From the IMG/VR virus record IMGVR_UViG_3300042518_001860, positions 32,717 through 96,716 of that record: 64,000 nt of DNA; one strand, 5' to 3'. Made by a program: the position numbers and the translations under genes. Source of the stretch: a virus. Of the stretch, positions 42,727-50,581 are shown piece after piece; within the stretch, counting starts at the first letter, position 1; every line of letters begins with the position of its first letter. The notes beneath the pieces were generated by a model. The model was not told the origin of the DNA and did no database searches. It was given only the letters and a program-made list of their open reading frames with translations.

Positions 42727-42955
42727 TTGGGAAGAAGTCAAGACGCGGGTTCTGGCCAGCTTGGCCAAGGACCCCAAGAGCGTCAAAGACCTGAGTCAGC
42801 TCCTGTTCGTAGGCGCGGCGGGTATCAAGAAGACTCTCGAAGAGCTCGAGGCAGAAGGCTTGGTCTACTCTGAGGTTGAGAGCCGCCCTCGGGACGGGAG
42901 GAGGGTATTCTCCCCGATCAAGAAACCAGACCGGACCGTGTACAAGCTCCGATGA
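42713..42955 (+). CDS. Winged-helix DNA-binding protein B
   Basis: A GTG at 42713 preceded by GGGGGT is the better start; an ATG at 42701 lacks a ribosome site. The 80 residues follow the same plan as the upstream protein: EEVKTRVLASLAKDPKSVKD, LSQLLFVGAAGIKKTLEELE and EAEGLVYSEVESRPRDGRRV. The shared phrases (DPKSVKDL versus SPKSASDL; LEAEG in both) support duplication. Its end overlaps the loader-like gene by four bases. Confidence 0.65.
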   Translation: MARTDWEEVKTRVLASLAKDPKSVKDLSQLLFVGAAGIKKTLEELEAEGLVYSEVESRPRDGRRVFSPIKKPDRTVYKLR

Positions 42956-43524
42956 ACTGGCTCACCTACGAACCGCGCCCACAGGACATCCCCTCGGCCC
43001 GATTCATGACGGACAGCGGGTTCCCTGACCATCTCGCGCGCATCCAACGGCCAGAGGCCGAGGCGGCTGAGGAGTGGCAGGTAGCGATGGAGTGGTGGCG
43101 GCAACTGGACCGCTTCTTGGTCGCACCTACAGGACTGTTGGCGTGGGGGACTCGAGGAGCCCTCGCGACGATGGTTGTACTCTGCAGACGCCTGATGTGC
43201 TGGCAGGGACTACCTGTGGCCAAAGGTGTGTACGTCGCTCCAGTGGCTTACATTGAAGCTCGAGACCTTCACAGTAGGGAGAAGTATGATGAAGTGCGTG
43301 ACGCAGGGACTCTCCTCGTCGCGGGGATTGGAACGATTGAGTACGGTGCCGAAAAGGAAATCGAACTGATTGTGGGGCTTGCCAAGCAGAGGTCCCGCGC
43401 AGGTCGATTGACATTTTGGTTGCTTGATCCGGTAGGCACCGCCAGGTCCGCCGAACTCTGTCAAAGAATTGACGCAATTCTTGGGCCCTCTGTCGTTCGT
43501 TTGAACACCCCCGCGCAGGAGTAG
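42952..43524 (+). CDS. Loader-like degenerate AAA+ protein upstream of DnaB
   Basis: This 190-residue protein lies exactly where phages keep a DnaC-type helicase loader. The pattern is loader-like: FLVAPTGLLAWGTRGALATM with a strand then loop, VYVAPVAYIEARDLHSREKY after it, then DEVRDAGTLLVAGIGTIEYG and SRAGRLTFWLLDP. In true loaders the first loop is GxxGxGKT and the second IIDDLG. Here the lysine and the aspartates are missing (GTRGALAT, LVAGIGT). It therefore looks like an AAA+ fold that has lost ATP hydrolysis. This reading is inference from order and spacing and should be tested structurally. Confidence 0.5.
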   Translation: MNWLTYEPRPQDIPSARFMTDSGFPDHLARIQRPEAEAAEEWQVAMEWWRQLDRFLVAPTGLLAWGTRGALATMVVLCRRLMCWQGLPVAKGVYVAPVAYIEARDLHSREKYDEVRDAGTLLVAGIGTIEYGAEKEIELIVGLAKQRSRAGRLTFWLLDPVGTARSAELCQRIDAILGPSVVRLNTPAQE

Positions 43525-43528
43525 ACAA

Positions 43529-44791
43529 ATGTCAATTGACCTCCAGCGCAAGGTGGTCCGCGCGATCATCCAGAGCGGGGACCTTGCCACTTTTCTTCAG
43601 TCTGGGGTCTCCGTTGACTGGTTTGATGACTTGCAGGCCAAACAAGCCTTCGACATCATCGTCAACTACAGTCAGGCCCCTGAGACGTCGGGAAAGGTCC
43701 CCGGTGTAGAGTATCTTCAGGCGCGAGCAGCAATGATTGCTCCGCTCCCGGGTGGAACGGACCTCCTCAAGCCAGAAGACCACAACGCCCAGCTTGCGCA
43801 GGCAATGAAGGTCACTCGTCTTCGTCGCTTGATTAGCGATGCGTGGAAGCGGGTGGAAACTAGCGTTTTGGTCTCCAACCCCGAGGAGGCGCACCAGCAA
43901 CTCCTCGAGGCTCTGACGGGGCGGGAGATTTCAGCACTCCGGAGCTCTGGTCGCAAAACCAACCTGAGTGACTTGGCCTCCGCCGCGTATGACCGCTACA
44001 CGACGCAGGTCACGACCGAGGGCGTGACCGGAGTCTTGACCCCGTTCGAGGCCCTCACCTATGCAGTGAAGGGCTGGAATCGCGGCGAACTCTACTGCCT
44101 CTTTGCACCACCGAAAAGCCTCAAGTCGTGGATCATGTTGGCCTGTGCCCTACGCGCGTTCCAGACGGATTCTCGGCACGTCCTCTTCATCACCTCGGAG
44201 ATGCCTGCAGAGCAATTGGCAGGCCGGCTCGTGTGCATGATGCACGGGTGGGACTTTAACCACTGGCGGGATCGAACCATCCCCGAGCCGATCATTCGAC
44301 AGCTTTTGGCCGTTGACCTCGAACGCCGCTTCCACTTCTACCAGCCGTCTGGCACAGGCGAACAGGCCTTGGCAGAGGTGCGCTCGGTCATTGCATCCCT
44401 GAACATGCAGGGTGGGGTCTCCCTCGTCCTCTGGGATGGTCATTACCGTTCTGCAGGTTCTGAAGAACATGAGGATATTTATCACCTTGTTCGACGAACC
44501 CGCGCCATGGCGCTCGAACCAGAAATCCTCCAGCCGTCCGTGCTCATCACGGCCCAGGAGGGCTCCAAGCCGGGAGCCCCGACACACAAGGCGTATCGAC
44601 AGGAGGCGAGCTTGATGATGTACGTCACCAAGATTTCCCCTGACTCGTTGATGTTCCAGACGACCGATGTTCGTGAAGGGCCCTCTCTGGAGATGGAGAT
44701 TGGTGTGGACTTCACACGAACTGCACTTTGGCAACGAGAGGCGCGTGTCGAAGGCCGGGATGAGGACGTCGGCACGGGCTCTTGGGTCTGA
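43529..44791 (+). CDS. DnaB-type replicative helicase
   Basis: The 420-residue protein has a DnaB N-terminal-like helical part and a RecA-like core: GWNRGELYCLFAPPKSLKSW (Walker A region, about residues 185-201), HVLFITSEMPAEQLAGRLV (typical DnaB helix after the first strand), SLVLWDGHYRSAGSEEHEDI (Walker B Asp303) and LITAQEGSKPGAP at the third motif. The P-loop is APPKSLKS instead of GRPGMGKT, keeping the Lys-Ser but losing the last Gly. It would unwind the fork for the downstream primase and polymerase. The gene starts four bases after the loader-like stop. Confidence 0.78.
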   Translation: MSIDLQRKVVRAIIQSGDLATFLQSGVSVDWFDDLQAKQAFDIIVNYSQAPETSGKVPGVEYLQARAAMIAPLPGGTDLLKPEDHNAQLAQAMKVTRLRRLISDAWKRVETSVLVSNPEEAHQQLLEALTGREISALRSSGRKTNLSDLASAAYDRYTTQVTTEGVTGVLTPFEALTYAVKGWNRGELYCLFAPPKSLKSWIMLACALRAFQTDSRHVLFITSEMPAEQLAGRLVCMMHGWDFNHWRDRTIPEPIIRQLLAVDLERRFHFYQPSGTGEQALAEVRSVIASLNMQGGVSLVLWDGHYRSAGSEEHEDIYHLVRRTRAMALEPEILQPSVLITAQEGSKPGAPTHKAYRQEASLMMYVTKISPDSLMFQTTDVREGPSLEMEIGVDFTRTALWQREARVEGRDEDVGTGSWV

Positions 44792-44793
44792 CC

Positions 44794-45921
44794 ATGGCCG
44801 ATCAACTCGCGGACCTCTTGCGTACGGTTGGTTTGCGGCCGAGCAAGAGTGGGGACTATCTTCGAATGTGGTGCCCCTTCCACCCGAACCCGAACGGCAA
44901 GACCTTGTGGGTCTCGCACAAAACGGGTGGATGGGGTTGTTTCTCTACTCGCTGCCCGATGCACTCGGGTGGGGAGTTGGCCCGGTTACTGCAATATCGA
45001 GGCTCGTCGGCCGAGGTGGCGCGCAGTACAGTCGCGTCGCTAGACCTCACCGCCTACGAGCGTGTGGAGCGACCTAAGACCCTTCAAGACCGCGACCACT
45101 CTGGCGTAATCACCGAAGCGCACCTTGCGCTTTGGTATGTGGACTGGGGTCTTGCCTCCAGTGTGTGTGCCGATGTAATGCGAAATCAGAGCAGGTACGT
45201 TCAGGGCGCACCTGTGAGTACATGGTCACCTGGAGTACCCGCGGAACCCGGTCAGGTGGAGCATGACTGCTGGGAGTGGCTCTGGTACCCACTCGTTCAT
45301 CGCGCGGCCTCACCCGCCGCGCTCGAGGTCATGGATGTAGGGTTTGACCGAGAGTTGGGGCTGCTGACTTTTCCAATCCGAGGTCCATCGGGGGATCTGA
45401 GGGGCGTGGCAAGGCGAGCCTGCGAAGACGGGAAGGACTACATCATCGACGGTTGTTGTTGGGGTAGGCAAGACCCGCGTTGGTCGTTCGTACCGTGCCC
45501 CAAGGGCGATACGTTCTTCGGATGGCCAGAGATGGTCGACCGCGCGAGATCTGGACACCCCCTCATCGTGGTTGAAGGGTACCTTGACCAGCTCCGGCTC
45601 GCCGGATTTGGTTACTGTGCGGTGGCGAAGCTCGGCAGAGTCCTTACGGAGGATCAGGCAACCCTCCTCAACGATCTACCAGGCGCGAAAATCCTCTGGC
45701 CTGACTTCGACAGGGATGGGTTGTATGGGGTCAAGACGGACATCAGGAAGCTCAGGTCGGGGGTGAGGATCGTCTCGGACTTTGGTGGACTCAAGGACGC
45801 CGGCTCGGCGCACATGACGAGCGAGGTCGTGAACCGGAGCATCCTCTCAGCCCTTCACCCAGTCGATTGGTTGTGCGAGTTTCCGAATTTGATTGCTTCT
45901 ACACCGCAGATGATGCAATAG
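44794..45921 (+). CDS. DnaG-type primase (zinc finger plus TOPRIM)
   Basis: I use ATG 44794, as its frame extends upstream only by overlap with the helicase (a TTG at 44782 is possible). A CHC2-type zinc motif stands at the N-terminus: Cys27 and His30 in WCPFHPN, then GCFSTRCPMH near residues 50-58. The TOPRIM domain has IVVEGYLDQ (Glu near 261), CAVAKLGRVLTEDQ and ILWPDFDRDG (DxD near 304). It makes RNA primers at the fork. At 375 residues it lacks a fused helicase, which is supplied by the separate DnaB-type gene. Confidence 0.88.
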   Translation: MADQLADLLRTVGLRPSKSGDYLRMWCPFHPNPNGKTLWVSHKTGGWGCFSTRCPMHSGGELARLLQYRGSSAEVARSTVASLDLTAYERVERPKTLQDRDHSGVITEAHLALWYVDWGLASSVCADVMRNQSRYVQGAPVSTWSPGVPAEPGQVEHDCWEWLWYPLVHRAASPAALEVMDVGFDRELGLLTFPIRGPSGDLRGVARRACEDGKDYIIDGCCWGRQDPRWSFVPCPKGDTFFGWPEMVDRARSGHPLIVVEGYLDQLRLAGFGYCAVAKLGRVLTEDQATLLNDLPGAKILWPDFDRDGLYGVKTDIRKLRSGVRIVSDFGGLKDAGSAHMTSEVVNRSILSALHPVDWLCEFPNLIASTPQMMQ

Positions 45922-45989
45922 TTCATTCGCGGTCAACACCGCAGCCGTAAGGCGAATCACAAGGTCGAGTGACCACAGGAGTAGTTCAC

Positions 45990-47249
45990 ATGGCGTTCAA
46001 GTCTCGAGAGCAGATGGAATCGGAGCGTCTTCCCCAGGAGCGTGGGGAGCGTGTCTATGACAATCGTTGGAAGACGTCGATCAACATTCGGAGTGGAGAG
46101 AGCCTGTTGGTCCGGTTCCCGACCAACGGCTACAGCGTGGAGATGCCATTCGTCTACCGGCGGCACTCCCATGCCGAGGTGCAGGTCAACGGGAACGCGA
46201 CCTTCAACACCATCTGCTTGAAGCCGAACTACTGCCCGCTCTGTGAACTCGCACTGGCAGCTCGCAACACGAAGAAGATCGGAGACGCCAACGCCACCAA
46301 GTACATCAAAGGGGCGAGCGACCGCGGAGTCTTCCGGGCGCTGAGCGCGCGGATGATGCTCCTCAAGCAGGAGGGGGATAAGATCAAGAAGATCCCCTAT
46401 ATCCACAACCGAGACGACATCCCTTGCATCCAGCAAGGGAAGAACCTCGTTCCGGCAACAGAGGAAGACAAGGCCCGCTTGATGCTTGGGTATGTTGGCT
46501 TCGAATATGAAGGCATCAAGGCCCTTGACCTCTCTTACACCGAGATCAAGCCGCAGGTTCAGGCAGTGCTTTCCCTGGCTGAGAAGCTCGGTGGGCACTG
46601 TGCTTGCGGTTCGAAGGTGCAGGCGGGCCTCGAGCGACGCCCGGCGAAGATCGCCCGGGCTGCAGATGGCAGTTTGATCTGCGAAGCCAACTGCGGGAAT
46701 CCGCGCACCATCGACCTCGATGACTGCTTTGTTCGTGTGACAGTGGCTGGCCAGGACACAGCGAAGGACTTCGAGTTCGAGCTCCGAGACCCTTCTGACC
46801 TGCCGGAAGAGTTGGTGGCCCTCATGTACAATGAGGATGGAAGCCTGAAGGATGTAGACTGGAAGACCTTCGAGGGCAACATTGACCTTCAGGCTCAGGT
46901 GATTCGTGGCCTGTCCGCTGGATTGCGGCAGTACGGCATCAATGCAGAGGCGTACCTGCAGACGAACACGGCACCCTCCTCGAGCATTGCACCTCCCACG
47001 GCGCCCCGTGCGCCCGGCTCGCTCCCCATGTTCGGGGCGGCGCCCGACATGCGGGGCCCCCTGCCGGCCACCCCTCCTCGGCCCCCTGCCATGAACTTCG
47101 GCAGCAATTCAGCCATGGCGGGTTTGGGCGGTACGACTGGCCTTCCTAGCACGACCATCTCCCCTGGGGCCGCCCCCTTGGCTACGGGGGTTTCCACGGC
47201 GCCGAAGGCTGTGGCCGTCAAAATCCCTGGCCTGAAGATCGGGGGGTGA
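45990..47249 (+). CDS. Single-stranded DNA-binding protein (gp32-like)
   Basis: The start is ATG 45990 with an AGGAG site 8 nt before it. The N-terminal 270 residues resemble T4 gp32: RWKTSINIRSGESLLVRFPT, then Cys76, Cys82 and Cys85 (NYCPLCELA), as in the zinc part of gp32, followed by TKYIKGASDRGVF and VGFEYEGIKAL. A second Cys cluster near residues 205-235 (HCACGSK and CEANCGN) suggests another zinc site. The tail (residues 320-419) is Pro/Ala/Gly-rich and flexible, and lacks the usual acidic end. It is followed closely by the DNA polymerase gene. Confidence 0.7.
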   Translation: MAFKSREQMESERLPQERGERVYDNRWKTSINIRSGESLLVRFPTNGYSVEMPFVYRRHSHAEVQVNGNATFNTICLKPNYCPLCELALAARNTKKIGDANATKYIKGASDRGVFRALSARMMLLKQEGDKIKKIPYIHNRDDIPCIQQGKNLVPATEEDKARLMLGYVGFEYEGIKALDLSYTEIKPQVQAVLSLAEKLGGHCACGSKVQAGLERRPAKIARAADGSLICEANCGNPRTIDLDDCFVRVTVAGQDTAKDFEFELRDPSDLPEELVALMYNEDGSLKDVDWKTFEGNIDLQAQVIRGLSAGLRQYGINAEAYLQTNTAPSSSIAPPTAPRAPGSLPMFGAAPDMRGPLPATPPRPPAMNFGSNSAMAGLGGTTGLPSTTISPGAAPLATGVSTAPKAVAVKIPGLKIGG

Positions 47250-47252
47250 CCC

Positions 47253-49664
47253 ATGCTGCACCTCAACGTGTTTGAGGTGCCTGGGGTTATCCGGAAGACT
47301 TTCAAGGTTCGTATCACTGACGACGCCTTCTACCAGAAGGCGGCAGAATTGGTGCGCCTTGTCTCTGGGAACGCCCGGGCGGAAGCCTTCCTGAAGCGCC
47401 AGTACGATGTTGCAGTAATCCTGGATCGTGAAGCCGCACGCACTGTTGCTCAAGCCCTCGAGACAGCCGAAGTCCAGAAGCCAACTGGCTTCGACTTCGA
47501 GACTGACGGTTGGTCTCCGGAGATGCACCGTGACTCACTCTCTGGTGAGCGTGTGTATGTCCGCAGTTTCCCTCCGACGCAGCCAGATGTTCCCCTAACG
47601 CCGATCTGCTTCCAGATCTTCCCGTTCTCTGGTCCAGTGCTGGTCATTGCGGGTGAGCATCTGGACTTGTTCGCGGTGTGGTTGCGGGATCATGCGCTGC
47701 TGGATGGAGCCAACTTAGGTTTCGAGCAGACAGTTGTTCTCCGGAACGGAGGGCGTCTACCTCGTGTCGAACGTGACACCATCGCGATGGACTACTTGGC
47801 GGAAGAGACCCTGCGCCAGGGGCAGCATGACCTGAAGCAGTGTGAGCGTGACTATCTCGGGGTGGAGCCATTGGAGTTCAAGGATGCCTGTGGGGATTCC
47901 ACGTTCAAGGCACGCTTCGAGGACACCTCAGTTGCGCAGTGGGATGTTGCGGTAGAGTACGCCTCCTTCGACGCATGGGGCAGCAGTTTTCTTGCTGATG
48001 TACTGCAATACCACCTGATGCAACGACCCTCGAGAGAGGGGTACGATTCTCTGTGGGATAACTATGTCCACAGTGAGCGCAGTGCGATGCAGGCGGTCAC
48101 CCACATTGATCAGGCGGGCATGCCTGCGCGGCCGGAGGCTATCCGAAGCCACAGCGAGGCGGTCTCGGCTGAGGTGGCTCGAGTGAGCCAAGAGGCGTTA
48201 CTCAGCGTCGGACGAAGCATCAACCTGAGCTCAAACAAAGAGCTCGCCCAGTTGTTCTATCAGGAACGAGGCTACCCAGTGACGACAGTCACTGACGGGT
48301 TTACTTGCATCCTGTGCAACAAGAGCGTCAACGCGCGCACGAATAACCTGTGCAAGGTGCATGGGGCTGGTGCGCTGGTCAACACGCCGAAGGTTGATGA
48401 AGAGGCACTCGAGGTCCTAGCCAAGAAAGGTGACAATGTCGCTGGCCTCATCATTGAGCGGCGAGGTCTCGAGAAGAAGCTGAACTCCTTCATCGAACCG
48501 CTCTTCCTCCGCAGTTCAGACCCCAAAGCTGAGCTCGGTCGTTACCCATGGGCGATGGATGCTCCCGGCAATCGAGTCTGGCATCCGGCCCTGCGGGCGA
48601 CTCACGTCGAGTCTGGTCGACTCAGCGCGCCATTGGCGCTCACCTTGCCAGTGGAATTCAAGGACGTCATCGGCTTCGATGAGGCGGCCGGGTGGTCAGT
48701 CATTGACTGTGACTACAGTCAGCTCGAGCTGCGCGTCATGGCGCATCTCTCGAGGGACCCGGTCCTCATCGACGCCTTTGCACGAGGCCTCGACATGCAC
48801 GCTCTCACGGGCGTCTTTATCGAAGGCTTCCTGACATCAGGGGAGCGGTTCCTGGCAGACAAAGGCGCACAGGATCGCCTCTATGCCGAGTTCATGCGAG
48901 CAAAGAAGTGGGAATCTGGCGAGCTCAAGGAGGAAGACCCACAGCTCCACCGAAGGTTCAAGTGGCTGCTCGAGCGACGAAAGCAGGGCAAGACCCTGAA
49001 CTTCGCGAAGATCTACGGTGCAGGCGACGATAAGCTGGCAATCAGCTTTGCGGTGCCCTTGGCAGAGGCCAAGAAGATCTCCGGCGCCGTCATGGCCTCG
49101 TACGCGGGTATGGCAGGATTCATCGAGCGTCGCATTCAGGAGCTCGAACAAGACCCGGTCATGGTGACACTGGGCGGTCGGAATCGGAAGATCTGGCAGG
49201 TCCAATCTCAAGATCCGCGAGAGCGGGCTGAAGGGGAACGCCTGGCCACGAACCAGTCTTGTCAGGCTGGCGCGCGGGACATCATCACCGGGGCGATGAT
49301 CCAGATCGACATGGACATTGAGGCAGGGGGAGGGTACGGTAGTTCAGGTCGCGGTTCGTATGGGTTTTGGAAGCAAGGCAGTTACGTCCCGGACTTTGAC
49401 CGACTGCCCAAGTCCTGGCGAGAGAAGTTCCCGAAAGCACTCGGGGCGAATTTCGGAGCCTTGGGGCGCATGGGCGCTCGTATCGTCAACCAAGTCCACG
49501 ACGAATTGGTCGCTGTGGCCCCCACGCCATACGCTGAGTTGGTTCGAGACCGAATGGTGGCGCTTATGGAAGAGCCGTGGGGAGAGGATCTTCCTCTTGA
49601 TGTTGTCCTGAAAGCTGAGGGGACAGTGGGCCTGACTTGGCGACAGTGTAAAGGGAAGGGTTGA
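47253..49664 (+). CDS. Family A DNA polymerase with 3'-5' exonuclease
   Basis: The 803-residue protein has an exonuclease domain (GFDFETDGWSP near residue 78, then VERDTIAMDYLAEETL) and a polymerase domain: motif A DCDYSQLELRVMAHLS (Asp485), motif B RRKQGKTLNFAKIYGAGD (about 575-592) and motif C VHDELVAV (about 748-755). It is the replicative polymerase. Unusually the thumb region carries a zinc-finger-like insertion, CILCNKS and CKVHGAG (Cys352, Cys355, Cys367, His370), just before NTPKVDEEAL. A Gly-rich insertion (GGGYGSSGRGSYGFW) precedes motif C. The frame is uninterrupted, so there is no intein inside it. Confidence 0.93.
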   Translation: MLHLNVFEVPGVIRKTFKVRITDDAFYQKAAELVRLVSGNARAEAFLKRQYDVAVILDREAARTVAQALETAEVQKPTGFDFETDGWSPEMHRDSLSGERVYVRSFPPTQPDVPLTPICFQIFPFSGPVLVIAGEHLDLFAVWLRDHALLDGANLGFEQTVVLRNGGRLPRVERDTIAMDYLAEETLRQGQHDLKQCERDYLGVEPLEFKDACGDSTFKARFEDTSVAQWDVAVEYASFDAWGSSFLADVLQYHLMQRPSREGYDSLWDNYVHSERSAMQAVTHIDQAGMPARPEAIRSHSEAVSAEVARVSQEALLSVGRSINLSSNKELAQLFYQERGYPVTTVTDGFTCILCNKSVNARTNNLCKVHGAGALVNTPKVDEEALEVLAKKGDNVAGLIIERRGLEKKLNSFIEPLFLRSSDPKAELGRYPWAMDAPGNRVWHPALRATHVESGRLSAPLALTLPVEFKDVIGFDEAAGWSVIDCDYSQLELRVMAHLSRDPVLIDAFARGLDMHALTGVFIEGFLTSGERFLADKGAQDRLYAEFMRAKKWESGELKEEDPQLHRRFKWLLERRKQGKTLNFAKIYGAGDDKLAISFAVPLAEAKKISGAVMASYAGMAGFIERRIQELEQDPVMVTLGGRNRKIWQVQSQDPRERAEGERLATNQSCQAGARDIITGAMIQIDMDIEAGGGYGSSGRGSYGFWKQGSYVPDFDRLPKSWREKFPKALGANFGALGRMGARIVNQVHDELVAVAPTPYAELVRDRMVALMEEPWGEDLPLDVVLKAEGTVGLTWRQCKGKG

Positions 49665-50581
49665 TGCTGAGCGCGGATACCGAGGTGCTGTCGAAGGATG
49701 GGTGGGTTAAAGTTTCTGAGGTTACGGAGACCCGACCCATTCTCCAGGCTTGGCCTATCTCCGGCGGAACGGTCGAGCTGGAGTGGTCCAGGGCCTCGGT
49801 ATCCGCGCAGGCTGGGCTCTCTCAATTCGCACTTTGCGAGGCTGAGACTGTTACGTTTCGCGCAACCACCGACCACACAATGCTTGTTGTTGCACCAGAT
49901 GGGCGTTGGATCGAGGGCACCCTCTCCAGCCTACGCAACTTCCATCGGCTTCCTGCCGCAGGTCTTCTCAGGGCAGGTGATCACCTTGACGAGCGTGGGC
50001 GCCTTGTCTTGGCGGTTGCACTGGCGACACAAGCAGACGGTAGCTTCACGGAGGCCGGGGCTATTGACTTTGGGTTTCAGAAAGTCAGGAAGGTCGAAAG
50101 GCTCAAGAGTCTCCTGAAGCAGGCCAACATCTCCTTCCGATACACGCATCAGGAGGCGAAGGGTCGTCACAGATTCATCATCCCGCCCCCGCAGGCTATC
50201 AAGATCAAGGCCCTACTGACCAAGGACAAGCAGCTTCTCTGGAACCTCCTGCAACTTGCACCTCCAGAACGAGATGGGGTGCTCGAGGAGATTGTTCATT
50301 GGGACTCCTCTGTAGAGGATGGCGGGTTCCGTTTCTCGACTGCACACTTCCATAACGCGGAGATCGTTCTCGCGCTGGCGGCAATCGGCGGACGCAGGGC
50401 GCGACTATCTGCTGATCGCGAGTGGTGGAGGGTGCGGGTAACCACTGCTTCTGCCCATGACCTTCAGAAGGTCAAGGTCACTCTCTCAGAGGCCGAAGGC
50501 CAAGTTTTCAAGATCCTGAATAGCTCGGGGTACATCCTGGCTCGCCAAGGCGGGACCACCCTGATCACGCGAGGTTGGTGA
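49664..50581 (+). CDS. Free-standing intein-like (Hint plus LAGLIDADG-type) protein
   Basis: ATG 49664 shares its A with the polymerase stop. The 305-residue product begins LSADTEVLSKDGWVKVSEV, the classic block A of inteins without the leading Cys or Ser (the start Met takes its place). RATTDHTMLV near residue 70 is block B with TxxH. A LAVALATQADGSF helix with downstream KVRKVERLKSLLKQANISF resembles a DOD homing endonuclease. The end, GQVFKILNSSGYILARQGGT, TLITRGW, matches blocks F and G, but the terminal Asn and following nucleophile are missing. So it cannot splice and is likely a liberated intein or homing endonuclease. Confidence 0.75.
   Translation: MLSADTEVLSKDGWVKVSEVTETRPILQAWPISGGTVELEWSRASVSAQAGLSQFALCEAETVTFRATTDHTMLVVAPDGRWIEGTLSSLRNFHRLPAAGLLRAGDHLDERGRLVLAVALATQADGSFTEAGAIDFGFQKVRKVERLKSLLKQANISFRYTHQEAKGRHRFIIPPPQAIKIKALLTKDKQLLWNLLQLAPPERDGVLEEIVHWDSSVEDGGFRFSTAHFHNAEIVLALAAIGGRRARLSADREWWRVRVTTASAHDLQKVKVTLSEAEGQVFKILNSSGYILARQGGTTLITRGW

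Noticed and set aside
47253-50581. Intein inserted in the DNA polymerase
   Set aside because: The polymerase frame runs from exonuclease motif through motif C to a normal end without interruption. The intein-like frame is a separate gene beginning at the polymerase stop.
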